Assembly: GCA_900169235.1 (NCBI GenBank) | Contig: FWCC01000064.1 | Location: 246,534-310,533, forward strand | DNA: 64,000 nt | Origin: Zarea fungicola | Lineage: Eukaryota; Ascomycota; Sordariomycetes; Hypocreales; Cordycipitaceae | Direction of reading: 5' to 3' | Notes under the pieces: model-generated | Database searches by the model: none | What the model was told of the DNA's origin: nothing | Seen by the model: the letters and a program-made list of their open reading frames with translations, nothing else | Made by a program: the position numbers and the translations under genes | Shown here: positions 11,905 to 22,247 of the stretch, piece by piece | Position numbering within the stretch: position 1 is the stretch's first letter | Layout of the letters: every line of letters begins with the position of its first letter

Positions 11905-13008
11905 TCATGGAATCTCCGTCACGCCAGAGAGGCCACGAAACATGACCGCACCGCCATTCCACTCTGCCAGCCCCCCCGTATTTGACTCCATGATCTTTAT
12001 AAAGCCAAACTTGCGGTACAAGCCCTCTGTGCCCTTGCGCGCCGTCAGCCACACCGCTGGCTTACCAACGCCAACAACGTCCGTACCATGAGACGCCGCA
12101 TTCTTCTGCTCGGCAGCCGCCTGGGCTAGTGCCAGCGCCTGTACCTCCGTTTCAATCGTCCCCGCATCGTTCGGCGTGGCGAGAGGCTGCGGTCTACCGA
12201 CGCGGGCAACGTGCGCCAGTGCGAGGTCCAGGATGGCACCGCCGAGCCCGAGACCCTGATACGCCGGCTGGACCGCCACGATGCTGAGGTACCAGGCAGC
12301 GCGGCGGCGCTGGGAGCAGAGGATGCGGGGGTAGAGCTCACCCATGGCCGTGGCAAAGGCGGCGGCGCGGGGGGTGTCGTAGATGGATTTGGGGCGGAGG
12401 AGCTTTATGTAAAGGGTGTAGAGAGCGGTGTAGAGGGAGTTGAGCCAAGTGCCTGTAATGCATTATATTAGTCGTGTAAAAAAGATTTTCTCATTTTCAA
12501 TTTTTTTTTTAAAGAAGATTATAAGCCATATCATGTATACACATGTGTTTGATGAAATATGAACCAGTCTATGTATGTTCTTTCAAAAAAAAAACTTACC
12601 AGGTGATAACCAACGCTCCCAAAATGATACCTCACTCTTTGGCCGCTTCATGCACAATAGTCCCACTACGGCACCGCTCGCATCGTCCACGAGCGCTGAC
12701 ATGCGATACTCCAGGCTCCAGAGGCGTGGCGCGAGTATCCTCTGGAGCGCGTCCCGGACCTCGACCGGGTGCGCCGCGTGGTCGGGGAAAAGAACATCGA
12801 GCAGGTTGTCGTCTGATGCCCCCGTGCGGGTGTCGGCAAAGGACGTGTAGTAGGTGTCGGCAAAGGCAGGGACGTCACCGTAAACGCCGGGGCGGAGTGT
12901 AAAAGAGGATTTAGCCGCTGGTGCTGAGGAGGAAGTCGAAGCGCTTGGTGGCTGCAGGGACGGGTCATGTCTGCCCCGGCGCTTGGGATAAATCTTAGCT
13001 GAGAGCAT
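11905..13008 (-). CDS. GNAT-family N-acetyltransferase
   Basis: Two exons, 13008-12600 and 12452-11905, are separated by a 147-nt intron (donor GTAAGT, acceptor TTACAG). The join gives SPG-TWLNSLYTAL and a 318-residue product. The acetyl-CoA binding motif A is clear in YLSIVAVQPAYQGLGLGG, with the QxxGxG/A signature, followed by an ILDLAL helix. The C-terminal GTEGLYRKFGF segment is the usual GNAT YxxxGF element. The N-terminal 40 residues are Ser/Pro/Ala-rich linker. Start: Met at 13008 is preferred because the domain begins soon after; an in-frame Met at 13128 would add a 40-residue Ser/Leu/Phe-rich stretch that could be a mitochondrial presequence. The substrate, small molecule or protein, cannot be told. 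Confidence 0.85.
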
Positions 13009-13128
13009 GCCTCTCCTGTTGTTTGTTGATACGAGGGCAATTGGCTGTGCCAAGTGGGAGTTTTTCAGGGTTGGCAAAAAGGATTTCGTGAGAAATGAGC
13101 GGGAAAGAAATGAAAAAGATAACAACAA

Positions 13129-13902
13129 GGACCAGGGATTGCCAAGAAGAATGAAACAGGTATCGATAATGGAGATGGATGTTGAAATGACAGAATCCTG
13201 TTGCGCAATTGGGAATTTTTGGGGTGACTCATTGGCCGACGCCAGAGCCTGAATCTGTTAGCTTGAATGACTGTCAAAAGCACTAGGTAGAAAACTAAAC
13301 GTTTGGCGGCTAAATCGAGTAAACGCCGAAACCCCATGAGCTTGTAGTAGAATATAAATCAAGCCATCTCTCGTGTCATTCATTCGGTACCGTGTCACAA
13401 GGGAAATCAGGGAATCGGCGAATCAAGCGTGTAAAGCATTGTTTAAACATAACTGTTGTTATTGGATATCTCTGTGTTCGCCTTGTCGCGAAATCGAAAT
13501 CAGTCTCTGCGACTTGCTCATCTCCATCTACTTTGTAACCCCCTTTCCCAAAGGAATACTGCAAACATGATCTGGCCGTACAGCTTTTGTACCAATCAAA
13601 AACCCTTCCTTTCAAGGGCACCAAAACGCCAATTAATGAATCCGCCTGTTCCAGGTATCTGAAGTATTCATGCCGCTACTCATGCTCCCTCATCTCTCGC
13701 GGCCGAGGGGAGGGCAAAAAGAAAAAAAAAAGATCGTGGGTAGCAAAAATTGCTCATATGCGAAAAAGAGAAGAAAAAGAAATGATGAAAGAAAAAATGG
13801 TAGAAAAAATGGTGAAATGGCAACGCGGTAAAAAATGTCATCGAAACATAAACGGGGCGTAAAATATGATTGCAGCAAATGATATGAAAACATGGAGTAA
13901 AT
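13129..13902. other. Intergenic, 0.8 kb
   Basis: This lies between the acetyltransferase promoter and the 3' end of the SPX gene. A purine-rich AAAGAAAA tract spans about 13705-13815 on the plus strand, probably in the 3' UTR of the SPX gene. No gene seen. Confidence 0.5.
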
Positions 13903-15519
13903 TCATGGCGTATTTCCAACCACGAGAATGAGTAGCATGCCATTGATCAGACAAGAGGCGGTGAATGATAACCACACCAGCAGGCGCGTAATAATGGATA
14001 GCTTGTCTTGTCTGTAGAGCGTCATGCCCAGGCCAGCGCAGGAACAAAACAGACTCATCATGACGCCGACAGTAACGCCAACATCAACCTCGACGCGAAG
14101 CTTTCGCTTACCAGTCGAGATGAGAATAGCAGCGACAGCCATGAGTATATAGGAGACGGCAAATGAGGCAATGGTACCCCAAAAGAGTACGCGCTCGCGG
14201 TATTGGCGCATCTTCTGCTCGTTGATGCTGGGGAAGGCGGCATAGTGTGTTACATAGCCTTCGGTGGGAATACCATCGGAGCTCGAGTAGCCGGCCTCTT
14301 CATCCGAGTCTGTGTGGCCACCGGTCGAGGAGTAGCCGCCGTAGCTTGGGCGGCGGTTATTGCTGTCCTCGGCGAGCAAGGGTCTTCGCTCGCGCTGGTC
14401 CTTGGGCTTGAACCAGCCACGAATCTTGTGGTATGGCACGGTCACCATGGCATTGACGTAATCCAAGCCGGGGAAGCTTGTATCGTCGTCGGGGTTGATG
14501 TAGATAGCGTATCCGTCGTCGGCGTCGCCGGCTTCGCTCCCGTCATCATATTCATTCCAGTATTTGGGTTGTGGGGCCATGGAGGCTGGCGGAAGAGGGT
14601 CAAAGTTGACGCGCGACACGTGGACGGCGGTGCTGGCCGGCGATGGAGGCAGCTCCACGGAGGATGGCGAGCTAGGTTCGCTGACAATGGGGGAAGCCTC
14701 GCGGATGCTAGCGAGAATTTCGCTATGGCGCTGGCGCAAGGGAGCAAAGTCTCGTCTCGTGAAGCTCTTGAAACTGCCGAGGACTTCATCGTTGAAGCGA
14801 GCATGGAGTGCAGTTGAGCCCGTCCATTTCTACCCATTGGTGTTGGCGATTTATCCCAATTACACGTGCGTCTACCTTTTTTTTATTGGTACATACCTTG
14901 TACTTTTTTAGAATCTTGCGAAAAGCAGTAACCTGAGCTTTGGAAAATCGCTCCAGGGCGTAAATGTCGTCACCACAGTTGAGGAGCTCGCGCTCGTACT
15001 TGGCAAAGCGACGCTGGCGTTTCAACGCAACAGTACTCGACGAATTCTCTTGCGCATACTTGTCAATCCATCGCTTAATATTGGCTTCGAGATGCTCTGC
15101 GCAAGCGGTTAGCTAATGGGGCGGGTATGACGGGCGAGCGAGCAGCGGGCCAATAAAAAGGGCCATCTTACCCATGCGGCGAAGAATTTCATCGGCTTTG
15201 CTGGTCACGAATAGATCAACCCTGTCATGCTGACGGCACAGCTCGGCAAAAAGAGCGTTTTCAAACTTGGCGAGTGCAGGATCTTCGTAACCGGGAATGA
15301 CCATGGCGGTGGCCTGGTCTCGTGTTGTATGCATCTTGATTTCATGCTTCAAGGAGTTGTAGTCGAGATTGTCTGCAAGGCGGGTTGGTTAGAATTGGAG
15401 CGTAGTTTTAACGACAGGGCATTGGGCACAATGGGTTGATGAATTGCGAGGGTTGATGGTGGCTTACGGAAGCTCCATTGGGGCGCGGACTCGCGCTCGA
15501 GTTGTTCGCCGTACTTCAT
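13903..15519 (-). CDS. SPX-domain membrane protein (inositol-pyrophosphate/phosphate sensing type)
   Basis: Four exons (15519-15468, 15372-15172, 15096-14897, 14829-13903) encode 459 residues. The start MKYGEQLERESAPQWSF is the canonical SPX opening. The spliced domain continues with HNLDYNSLKHEIK, the YERELL helix, and the lysine cluster KILKKYKKWTG, which in SPX domains binds inositol pyrophosphates; the join TACAAG|AAATGG creates that cluster. After FTRRDFAPLRQRH comes a long acidic, Ser-rich linker, then three hydrophobic helices at the C-terminus (FWGTIASFAVSYILMA, VTVGVMMSLFCSCAGLGM, RLLVWLSFTASCLINGML). SPX plus a C-terminal three-helix bundle recalls VTC-complex subunits such as yeast Vtc5, but the VTC polyphosphate-polymerase domain is absent and I cannot confirm a DUF202 motif. 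A vacuolar or endomembrane role in phosphate homeostasis is inferred. Confidence 0.87.
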
Positions 15520-17178
15520 TGTCCCAGAGGCAGTAAAATGGCTGTGGTGGTCGACAGAAGGAGGGCGAGGGCCCCCAAACAATGCTGTCCTGGACAAGGC
15601 AGTAGGTTGTGGTGGCAGTGAGCGGACAGTAGTTGTTGGGTTTGTTGCGTAACGACTGGGCCTCGGGCTCTTTGCCGACGTCACAGAGCGGGCGGCAGGG
15701 TGCAGGGATTATCGCCTGTTTTCAATTGACCTGACTCGAGTTGCTCGTAGATGAGAAATTGGAGGTTGGCGACGAGGGATAAGAATAAGATGAAAGGAAG
15801 TAGAAAAGGAATTGATGATGCACAAATTAGGCCAAGAATAAAAAGGCGAGAAAGGAACAAGTGCCGGCGGGGAATGTGAGTCGGTTGACGATGTGGCGAC
15901 GCCGGTGTCGTCGTCAAGGGAAAAAGGCCGGCTGGCACCAGTGGCTTGGGATCAACAAGCCCAAAACGGTGAGGAATAGCTTGGGAAGCCCGCACTTGAC
16001 TAGCAAGTGATAGCACCAAGGGTCACGACGGGCTTGACCAGAACGGCCCAAACCGGTAGACTATGAAGCAGTTTCCGGTGCCAGTAAGGGAAAGCAAGCT
16101 GATAATGGGCGGACCTGGGACGTATAAAGTCTTGGGTGAAGCAGAAGAGGAATTTGTTATTGTTCTCTCAAAGCTGCGAGCCGGAAGAGGAATGCGGAAA
16201 GCTTAAAAGAGGCTAAAAGGCTATGAGAGCCGGACACGGAGCGAGACAAGGGCAGCTTGTGGGTGAGACAATGGGATAAGAATGGAACAGGACCGGATAT
16301 CCGCAATTGAAAATGGATTGCAGCTGAAGGGTGTAAATTGAAGATGAGAAAGCTACAATATAGACTGGATGGCCAGAGTTTTTTTTTTCTCCGGCGATGA
16401 TGGAGATGATGGAGATGTGATGGGAGGGGGGAGGTTCCAGCAAGCGTGGGAAACGGAGCAGAAGGGCTGGTTCACTTTAACTTTGTTGCGAGTTGCAGCG
16501 GGCTGTAGTGGAAGTGGATGTTGTAGGCAAAGAAGCGCTGTGGGTTCACTATAAGTGGTACGTTATGGGTGGAGATGAGGGGCAGCTTGGGCGATGCAAG
16601 TGTGGATAAGAGGCGATAGTATCATTTTTTAATTAATACACTTGGTATCTTTACGGAGTAACAATTATTTGTAAAAAAATTCTCGCCCAAGAGTAGGATT
16701 GGTATTGCAACTTGGCGCTGGTGCGGTGGCTGGAGCTTGCTCAAATGGTGGCGGCTCTGTTACAGGGATCAAACAAGCAAAGCACTTAATAACGATAAAG
16801 CAAGGCACCAAGTTCAAGTTGGCAAGAGATGATTGATTGATTGTATAAAAATCATTTGATTTAAGTTGTAAATATAAAAAAGGTATACATACATACGATG
16901 TACATGCATTTGCGTCTGCACTTGTCGACTGCTCCTCTCTGGGTGACTCTCCTCACTTGCGCAATACTGGTAGCCATTATCATCACCAACATGCAAGCAA
17001 CAGCGCAAACAAGAAAGAGAAGCCCCACTGGGTCTGGAACCTTGGAAACAGAATCTGCATGCGGCGATGCATGTGGCAGTTGGTGGGACGGATTTTATCC
17101 TGCAGCCACTATTTTGAGACAAACGCAAGTCTCTGCAAGTCTCTGCAAGCCTTTTGGCTTCCAGGCTACTGAATGCCG

Positions 17179-17254
17179 CTAGCAGGGGTCCAGCAATCCA
17201 ATCCGACTTCCAAGGTACCCTGCAACTGGGAGACCAAGTTTGAACCCCTGCTAG
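17179..17254. repeat. Inverted repeat, 13-bp arms (12/13 match)
   Basis: The left arm CTAGCAGGGGTCC (17179-17191) is matched by the right arm GAACCCCTGCTAG (17242-17254), separated by 50 nt. It lies 200 nt upstream of a longer inverted repeat. Confidence 0.6.
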
Positions 17255-17450
17255 AGCAACCGGGGACCAAAGAGGCTCAGGTCCCTAGTATCAACCTACT
17301 AAGGCACGGTGGAGTTGAGAGGCAGCCAAGCAGCCAGCAGCAGGCAGTGGAGATGGTGAGGCTCCAAGTGCAAACTACCTCCTAATAATGACTTACTACT
17401 ACATAGTAACTACTAGGTACAGGTGCTAACGTTGTGCGGAGTACCTTATT

Positions 17451-17529
17451 CAAGCGGGTACCGAAAAACATGGCCGCTTCTTACACTGTAGAGCGTCTTA
17501 ACAGTGGCCGTGTTTTTGGTACCCGCTTG
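17451..17529. repeat. Long near-perfect inverted repeat (hairpin, possible MITE-like element)
   Basis: The left arm begins CAAGCGGGTACCGAAAAACA (17451-17470) and continues TGGCCGC to 17477. The right arm, about 17505-17529, reads as its reverse complement with one G deleted and one or two mismatches, ending GGTACCCGCTTG. Between them CACTGT (17484-17489) pairs with ACAGTG (17501-17506), so the whole 79 nt can fold into one long stem with an 11-nt loop and a bulge. The flanks show CTTAT on the left (one T away) and CTTAT directly on the right, which could be a target-site duplication. It is too small to encode anything. Confidence 0.7.
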
Positions 17530-20500
17530 CTTATGCACAATGTAACTACCTTTAGGCTGTAAATGGCCAATCCATGATACGTGCTGTCCTTTTCTATTGC
17601 CGTCATTGGTCGCCACTAGCAATTGGCAAAGTTATCACTTATCAGTCCACACCAGTCCATAACTCGATAACTACCTTGTACTATTGTACATTGCGCCTTC
17701 GACTGCCAATCAACTGCCCTATTCCCCCAGATTACAGCGTCGGTCTGCACAACACGCACATAACTGCTACGTATCTGGCTACAGAAAGTTATGAAAGTTA
17801 ACAGTAGTAGGCGTCAAGCTATGCACACTGGCCCCGTATAACAGCCTGCTTCAATCTTCATCCACCCTCGCATTTATTATGCACTCTCCGGCCTTGCTCG
17901 GTCCTTTGGCCGCGCCACATTGCCTCGCTTCAAGCCTTTGGTCCCAAACTGGTAGCCAAGCCTGCCAGGCGCTGTAGTAACCAGCTCCCCCGTTCCTTGC
18001 CGCTCCTGCAACGAATCCACACTGTGGATGCTACTACGCCTTGTCGTTTGTATCAGGCCAGCTGCCATTTCAACTGGAACAGCGGAATGAGAACTCTAAT
18101 AAAAAAATTTACTGGGTTTCTCTGGCGGAGTTTTATTAATATATTTTTATACTACTATTATCCTCTTCCTACATTTATTTTCTAGCCGACCACCACGATG
18201 TCTTTCCCTCCTCTTTCGGGCTTTGAAAAGACCGACGCGGTTACGGGGCGCCGAGATACATTGTTGCCGTTTTGTTACCGCCTCCTATAATACAAGCCTC
18301 ATAGCCAAGCTGGCAGGCCGGCGGACAAAAAGCATGGAGCACGTTTATTAAGTATTGATGCAAGATAATTAAAATCCCCTTGCAAAACAAAACAAGACAA
18401 AAATTCACACTGCTGCAGTCTGCCGTACATCACGCCACCAATTAATTGTCCGTTTGCCTGCCTTGCCCACAGCTTCCCGTCTCTTCCACATCCCGTCCCC
18501 CAAAACATATCCACTCTAACCATTTTTCTTGTCAACTTTGCCACCGTCTCAACGCCTCCATGCAACGCAACAATGCAAGAAAGCCTTGCACCGCTTCATC
18601 GTTCTCCATCATCCCTGCTGGGCGGACTGACAGTGCCCATCATTCGGTGTCTGATACTGGCAGTTGCCTCCGTGATGGCCTCTTCCACATGACGGTTCAC
18701 CACGTCACTACTACTCAATACGCCGTACATCTCACGACTCGTTTAATGTTATTCAACATCATTCAACTGTACGACAAAAACTCCTATCCCTGGCATTTCT
18801 TCGCCACCAAACTGCTTATACCCTTCCATCATGCAGACAGTCGGACGGCTACATGCAAGCCTGGTACGGAGACAGTCACCCCCGCTTCAACAAACACAAC
18901 ACGAGACAACTCAAGATACTAAGACGTCAATCCTACACAGCTATTGATCGCCTGGCATTATCACTATTATTACTTCCCACCCGGAATTCCGCTGGCGGCT
19001 CAACGTTTATGAATAAATAGCCTGCCAAACTAGCGCCTCGGCCCCATTGCTTGACTCGCCCAGCGCGTCCGCCTTTACTCGTCTAGTTAACCTGCACGTC
19101 TATTCACAGCTTCGTCCAATATGGCGTTTCCTAGCGTCTCCGCTGCCCAAGAAAAGATGAGGCATCATTTTAAATACTTGCCCAACCTCTATTCAGTCTT
19201 GTTTACGCAGCCTGGAGCAACTAATCCCCGCTATTTCCGATCTTTTGCGCTTTGGAGAAGGGTATGGCAGCTCTCGGACCTGAAAATTTGATCCATGTTT
19301 TACCGATGCAAGTTTTTTTGCCTTCGAGCTTGCCACTCTGCGTCAACTTTTTGTGACATGCTAAATTTATCTGATACAGCCCTCGCGAAGCAGGACATCC
19401 CAACAATCTCTCAGGCAAGTGGGCTAAATAAATTTGATCCGGCCGCCATTCTACAACCCCAAAATTATTTCCCTCCAGCTGAACATTATTGTTGCCCTCA
19501 ATCACTTCTATGCCGTAATCTCTCTTGTGGGCTCGCTTTGGGCAGGACAGCACACGACTGCCGCGCGCCATTCAAATGCTTTTTGAGACCCATCAACGCA
19601 ACCGACTAGACACACACCAACTAACTATTGGGCTGTCGTGGAACAGCTTTTCTCGCATTTGATCCAGCTGTATCCGCTTGTCTCATTTTGGCGATATCCA
19701 TGTTCCACCTTCGCGCTCCAGAACGAGGCCTTGTACTGCACCTACCATCCTACCCTGTAAATCTGCCGTGGCGCCCTACCTCTGCCAGTGGAGCTTCAGA
19801 TGCGTGGCCTCGCAGTCGCTCCGAAAGAGTGTTGCCTATTTCTTGGCATCCAAATGGAACACGATGCAAGATAAGGTCGGCCCGCTGCGGTTCTATCTCA
19901 AACCCGACCAGCGGAGTTCACAGTGCTCCTCTTTCCCCTACAGCCTGACGAGCTAGTCGTCCGCGAGGACACTGCTGTAAACACGACTTCTTGTATCAAT
20001 TGACGGTGAACCCGTACACTTGTTTATTTCTGCCTCGTCACCAATTGGCCGATGCGAAATTCATCGACGTGGAACGGAATTCGTCTGGCCAAACTTATCC
20101 ACGCCTTGTCAAGAAGACTCGCAGCCTGTGAGGCAACTATCAAAAATCACACTGCTTCAAGGCAGCGTGCAACTCTCCATTCCGACCTAGTTGTGACCGT
20201 GACACGAACCTGTCATGTACCTTGTGCCATCTAGGGAGCAGTCGAGCGTCTCTCTCTCCTGCTGTGAGACCAGTTATTTTGTATAACGTGGATGGGTGGA
20301 TTCTACCTAACCATTCGGTATAATTATTAGGTTTCACTATGTCAAAATAGGGTCGTTGTCACGCGAGCACTATTTTGTGTCTTTTCGATTTCAACTTCGA
20401 ATGCAACCTACTGAGTAATAGGGGTCCAGGCTTAGGAGGCTTTATGCAAGTTTCAGTTTCCAAAACATCCACTGGGAACAAGTCTCCTGCATCCCGGCAC

Positions 20501-22247
20501 TTGCCTCTTGGCACGCTACTGCGTATTATTGTACTGTAGCACTGAGTGCAATTTCGGCTCCATACCAATTGCTAAATTTATTTGGTCAAGAATCTACCGG
20601 CCGTGCAGCCGGACCAGCAGCCTTTCCTTCCCTTTTCGCTATTAGCTCTGTGATGCTGGCAATTACTTCATCGTCATGACATGAAGCATTCCCCTAGGTT
20701 GAAATAAGGCAGGAGGATCCTTTATAAAAGGTAGATCGGACGGACGGTTGTGGCTGCTTATGGCACCAACCCTCGTATGATATGTTAACTTGATAAGTTA
20801 CACAAAACATTAGCTGTCTGTACGCTAGAGACACCAGACAGTTTTTAGATGGCCAAAGGGTTGTTTAACACGCAAACGCACAAACATGCCCACCACCCAC
20901 CACCCACCAAGAAAAAACAATATTTGAACCTGTATGTCTGACGTGGCGGATTCAGCCGCAAAGATTCACTTCAGTTGCGCAATTCTTCAACGTAATATTC
21001 TGGCAGCCACACCACTCTTTAATCCGCCCCGACCCAGAGTACTTAGCAACACAAATCCGCCGCCAACATCAACAAGGACGAAAGATACAATCAAGCTATT
21101 TGAAGCTCCGCCCCCAAGCGCCTCGATTAGGCCGGCAAGCAGGCACACAACACCATTGCTACCCGGCCTGGCGCATCTCCTCTCTATACCCTAGACAGTT
21201 ACTTGACCGGGGGCAAGGTTTGAGGAGCTGAATGGGACCTACTCCATCAAGCCTTGTAGCCCCATGAGCTGGCGGGGTCCAATTTTTGGCTGTAACCTCC
21301 TCCCCTTCTATGTGACTGGTTAACCATTACTTCGCTGGTCCTCGGTATCCGCAGCGGGTGAAATTTGCTCTTTTCCTTAACCCTGTAAATAAGTACAAGA
21401 AGCCAAGTTCGTGTTACGTATGCATTGTCTACATGTTACATGCAGGCAACATATTCGGCGGGGCTCGCTGTTTTTGTATTGACAATCGGCGTTGGATTAG
21501 TGTTGAATCAATTTTCCTACGTAAATCTTTCTTATTTCTTTTGTTTCATTCTCTGACTTTGCTGTGGAAACAGCACATGTAGTCTATGAACAAGGATGCT
21601 AGGTTGTGAGCAGGTTTTGTATGCCGCGTCTTGCCGAGCCCAAATTCCCATGAAGAAGGCACTCTACATGAGCAATGCTTGACTCACGTATCGATCATAT
21701 CACTCAGTGCCGAAAAAAATTCAATCAGGTTGACACGTGCATACGTAAATGCAAACGTATATTATCCGTAGTTTTTATCACCTGTTGGAGGCTCCAACGA
21801 CAAATGAGTAGCGGACGACTCGATATTCGAAAGCGTTCATTGAAACAGCGCGGTCACAGCACCGCCACAACGCCAATCAAATTATATTCGAGATTCAAGA
21901 CATTATTAGACCTCTTTCTTGGCTCCCGGAATGCCGGAAAGCCTACAAAAGTATTGTGCATGTTCATATGATGACCGTCAGTTACGCCGTTTCAACCCAC
22001 TACCAAATTTATGACCGTTTATGTCCCATGTCTAGAAAAAATTCAGGCAAAAAGCAAGAAGAGAAAGCTCATGCATCATCGCTAGAATGCAATCTGTGGA
22101 TGCAGATAAAATGCCAAAAAAGAAAAAAAATGAACAACAAGTGAAACGCCATCTCTCATGATACCTGACCCCCGCCTCCGAAATCAACTATTCCTTATTT
22201 CGACCAATTGTGAAAACAAAAAGCTCTCATATTTCTTCCTTTTGCAC

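Larger units (their letters stand above)
15520..22247. other. Gene-poor tract, 6.7 kb
   Basis: No reading frame here shows a family signature or plausible splicing into a known protein, though base composition is not strikingly AT-rich, so it does not look like RIP-mutated transposon. It contains two inverted repeats near 17.2 and 17.45 kb and a short (CCCACCA)3 repeat near 20887. Three weakly protein-like open stretches lie near 16898-17182, 19121-19300 and 19678-19956. The first 700 bases are probably the SPX-gene promoter and 5' UTR. Non-coding transcripts or fast-evolving small genes are possible but unsupported. Confidence 0.5.

Noticed and set aside
13700..13820. AAAGAAAA-rich tract as a possible repeat element
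   Set aside because: Simple purine-rich 3' flank DNA without a regular unit.
16898..17182. 94-residue frame with a signal-anchor-like N-terminus
   Set aside because: It has a plausible hydrophobic segment but no family, no intron support and no clear coding bias; kept only as part of the desert description.
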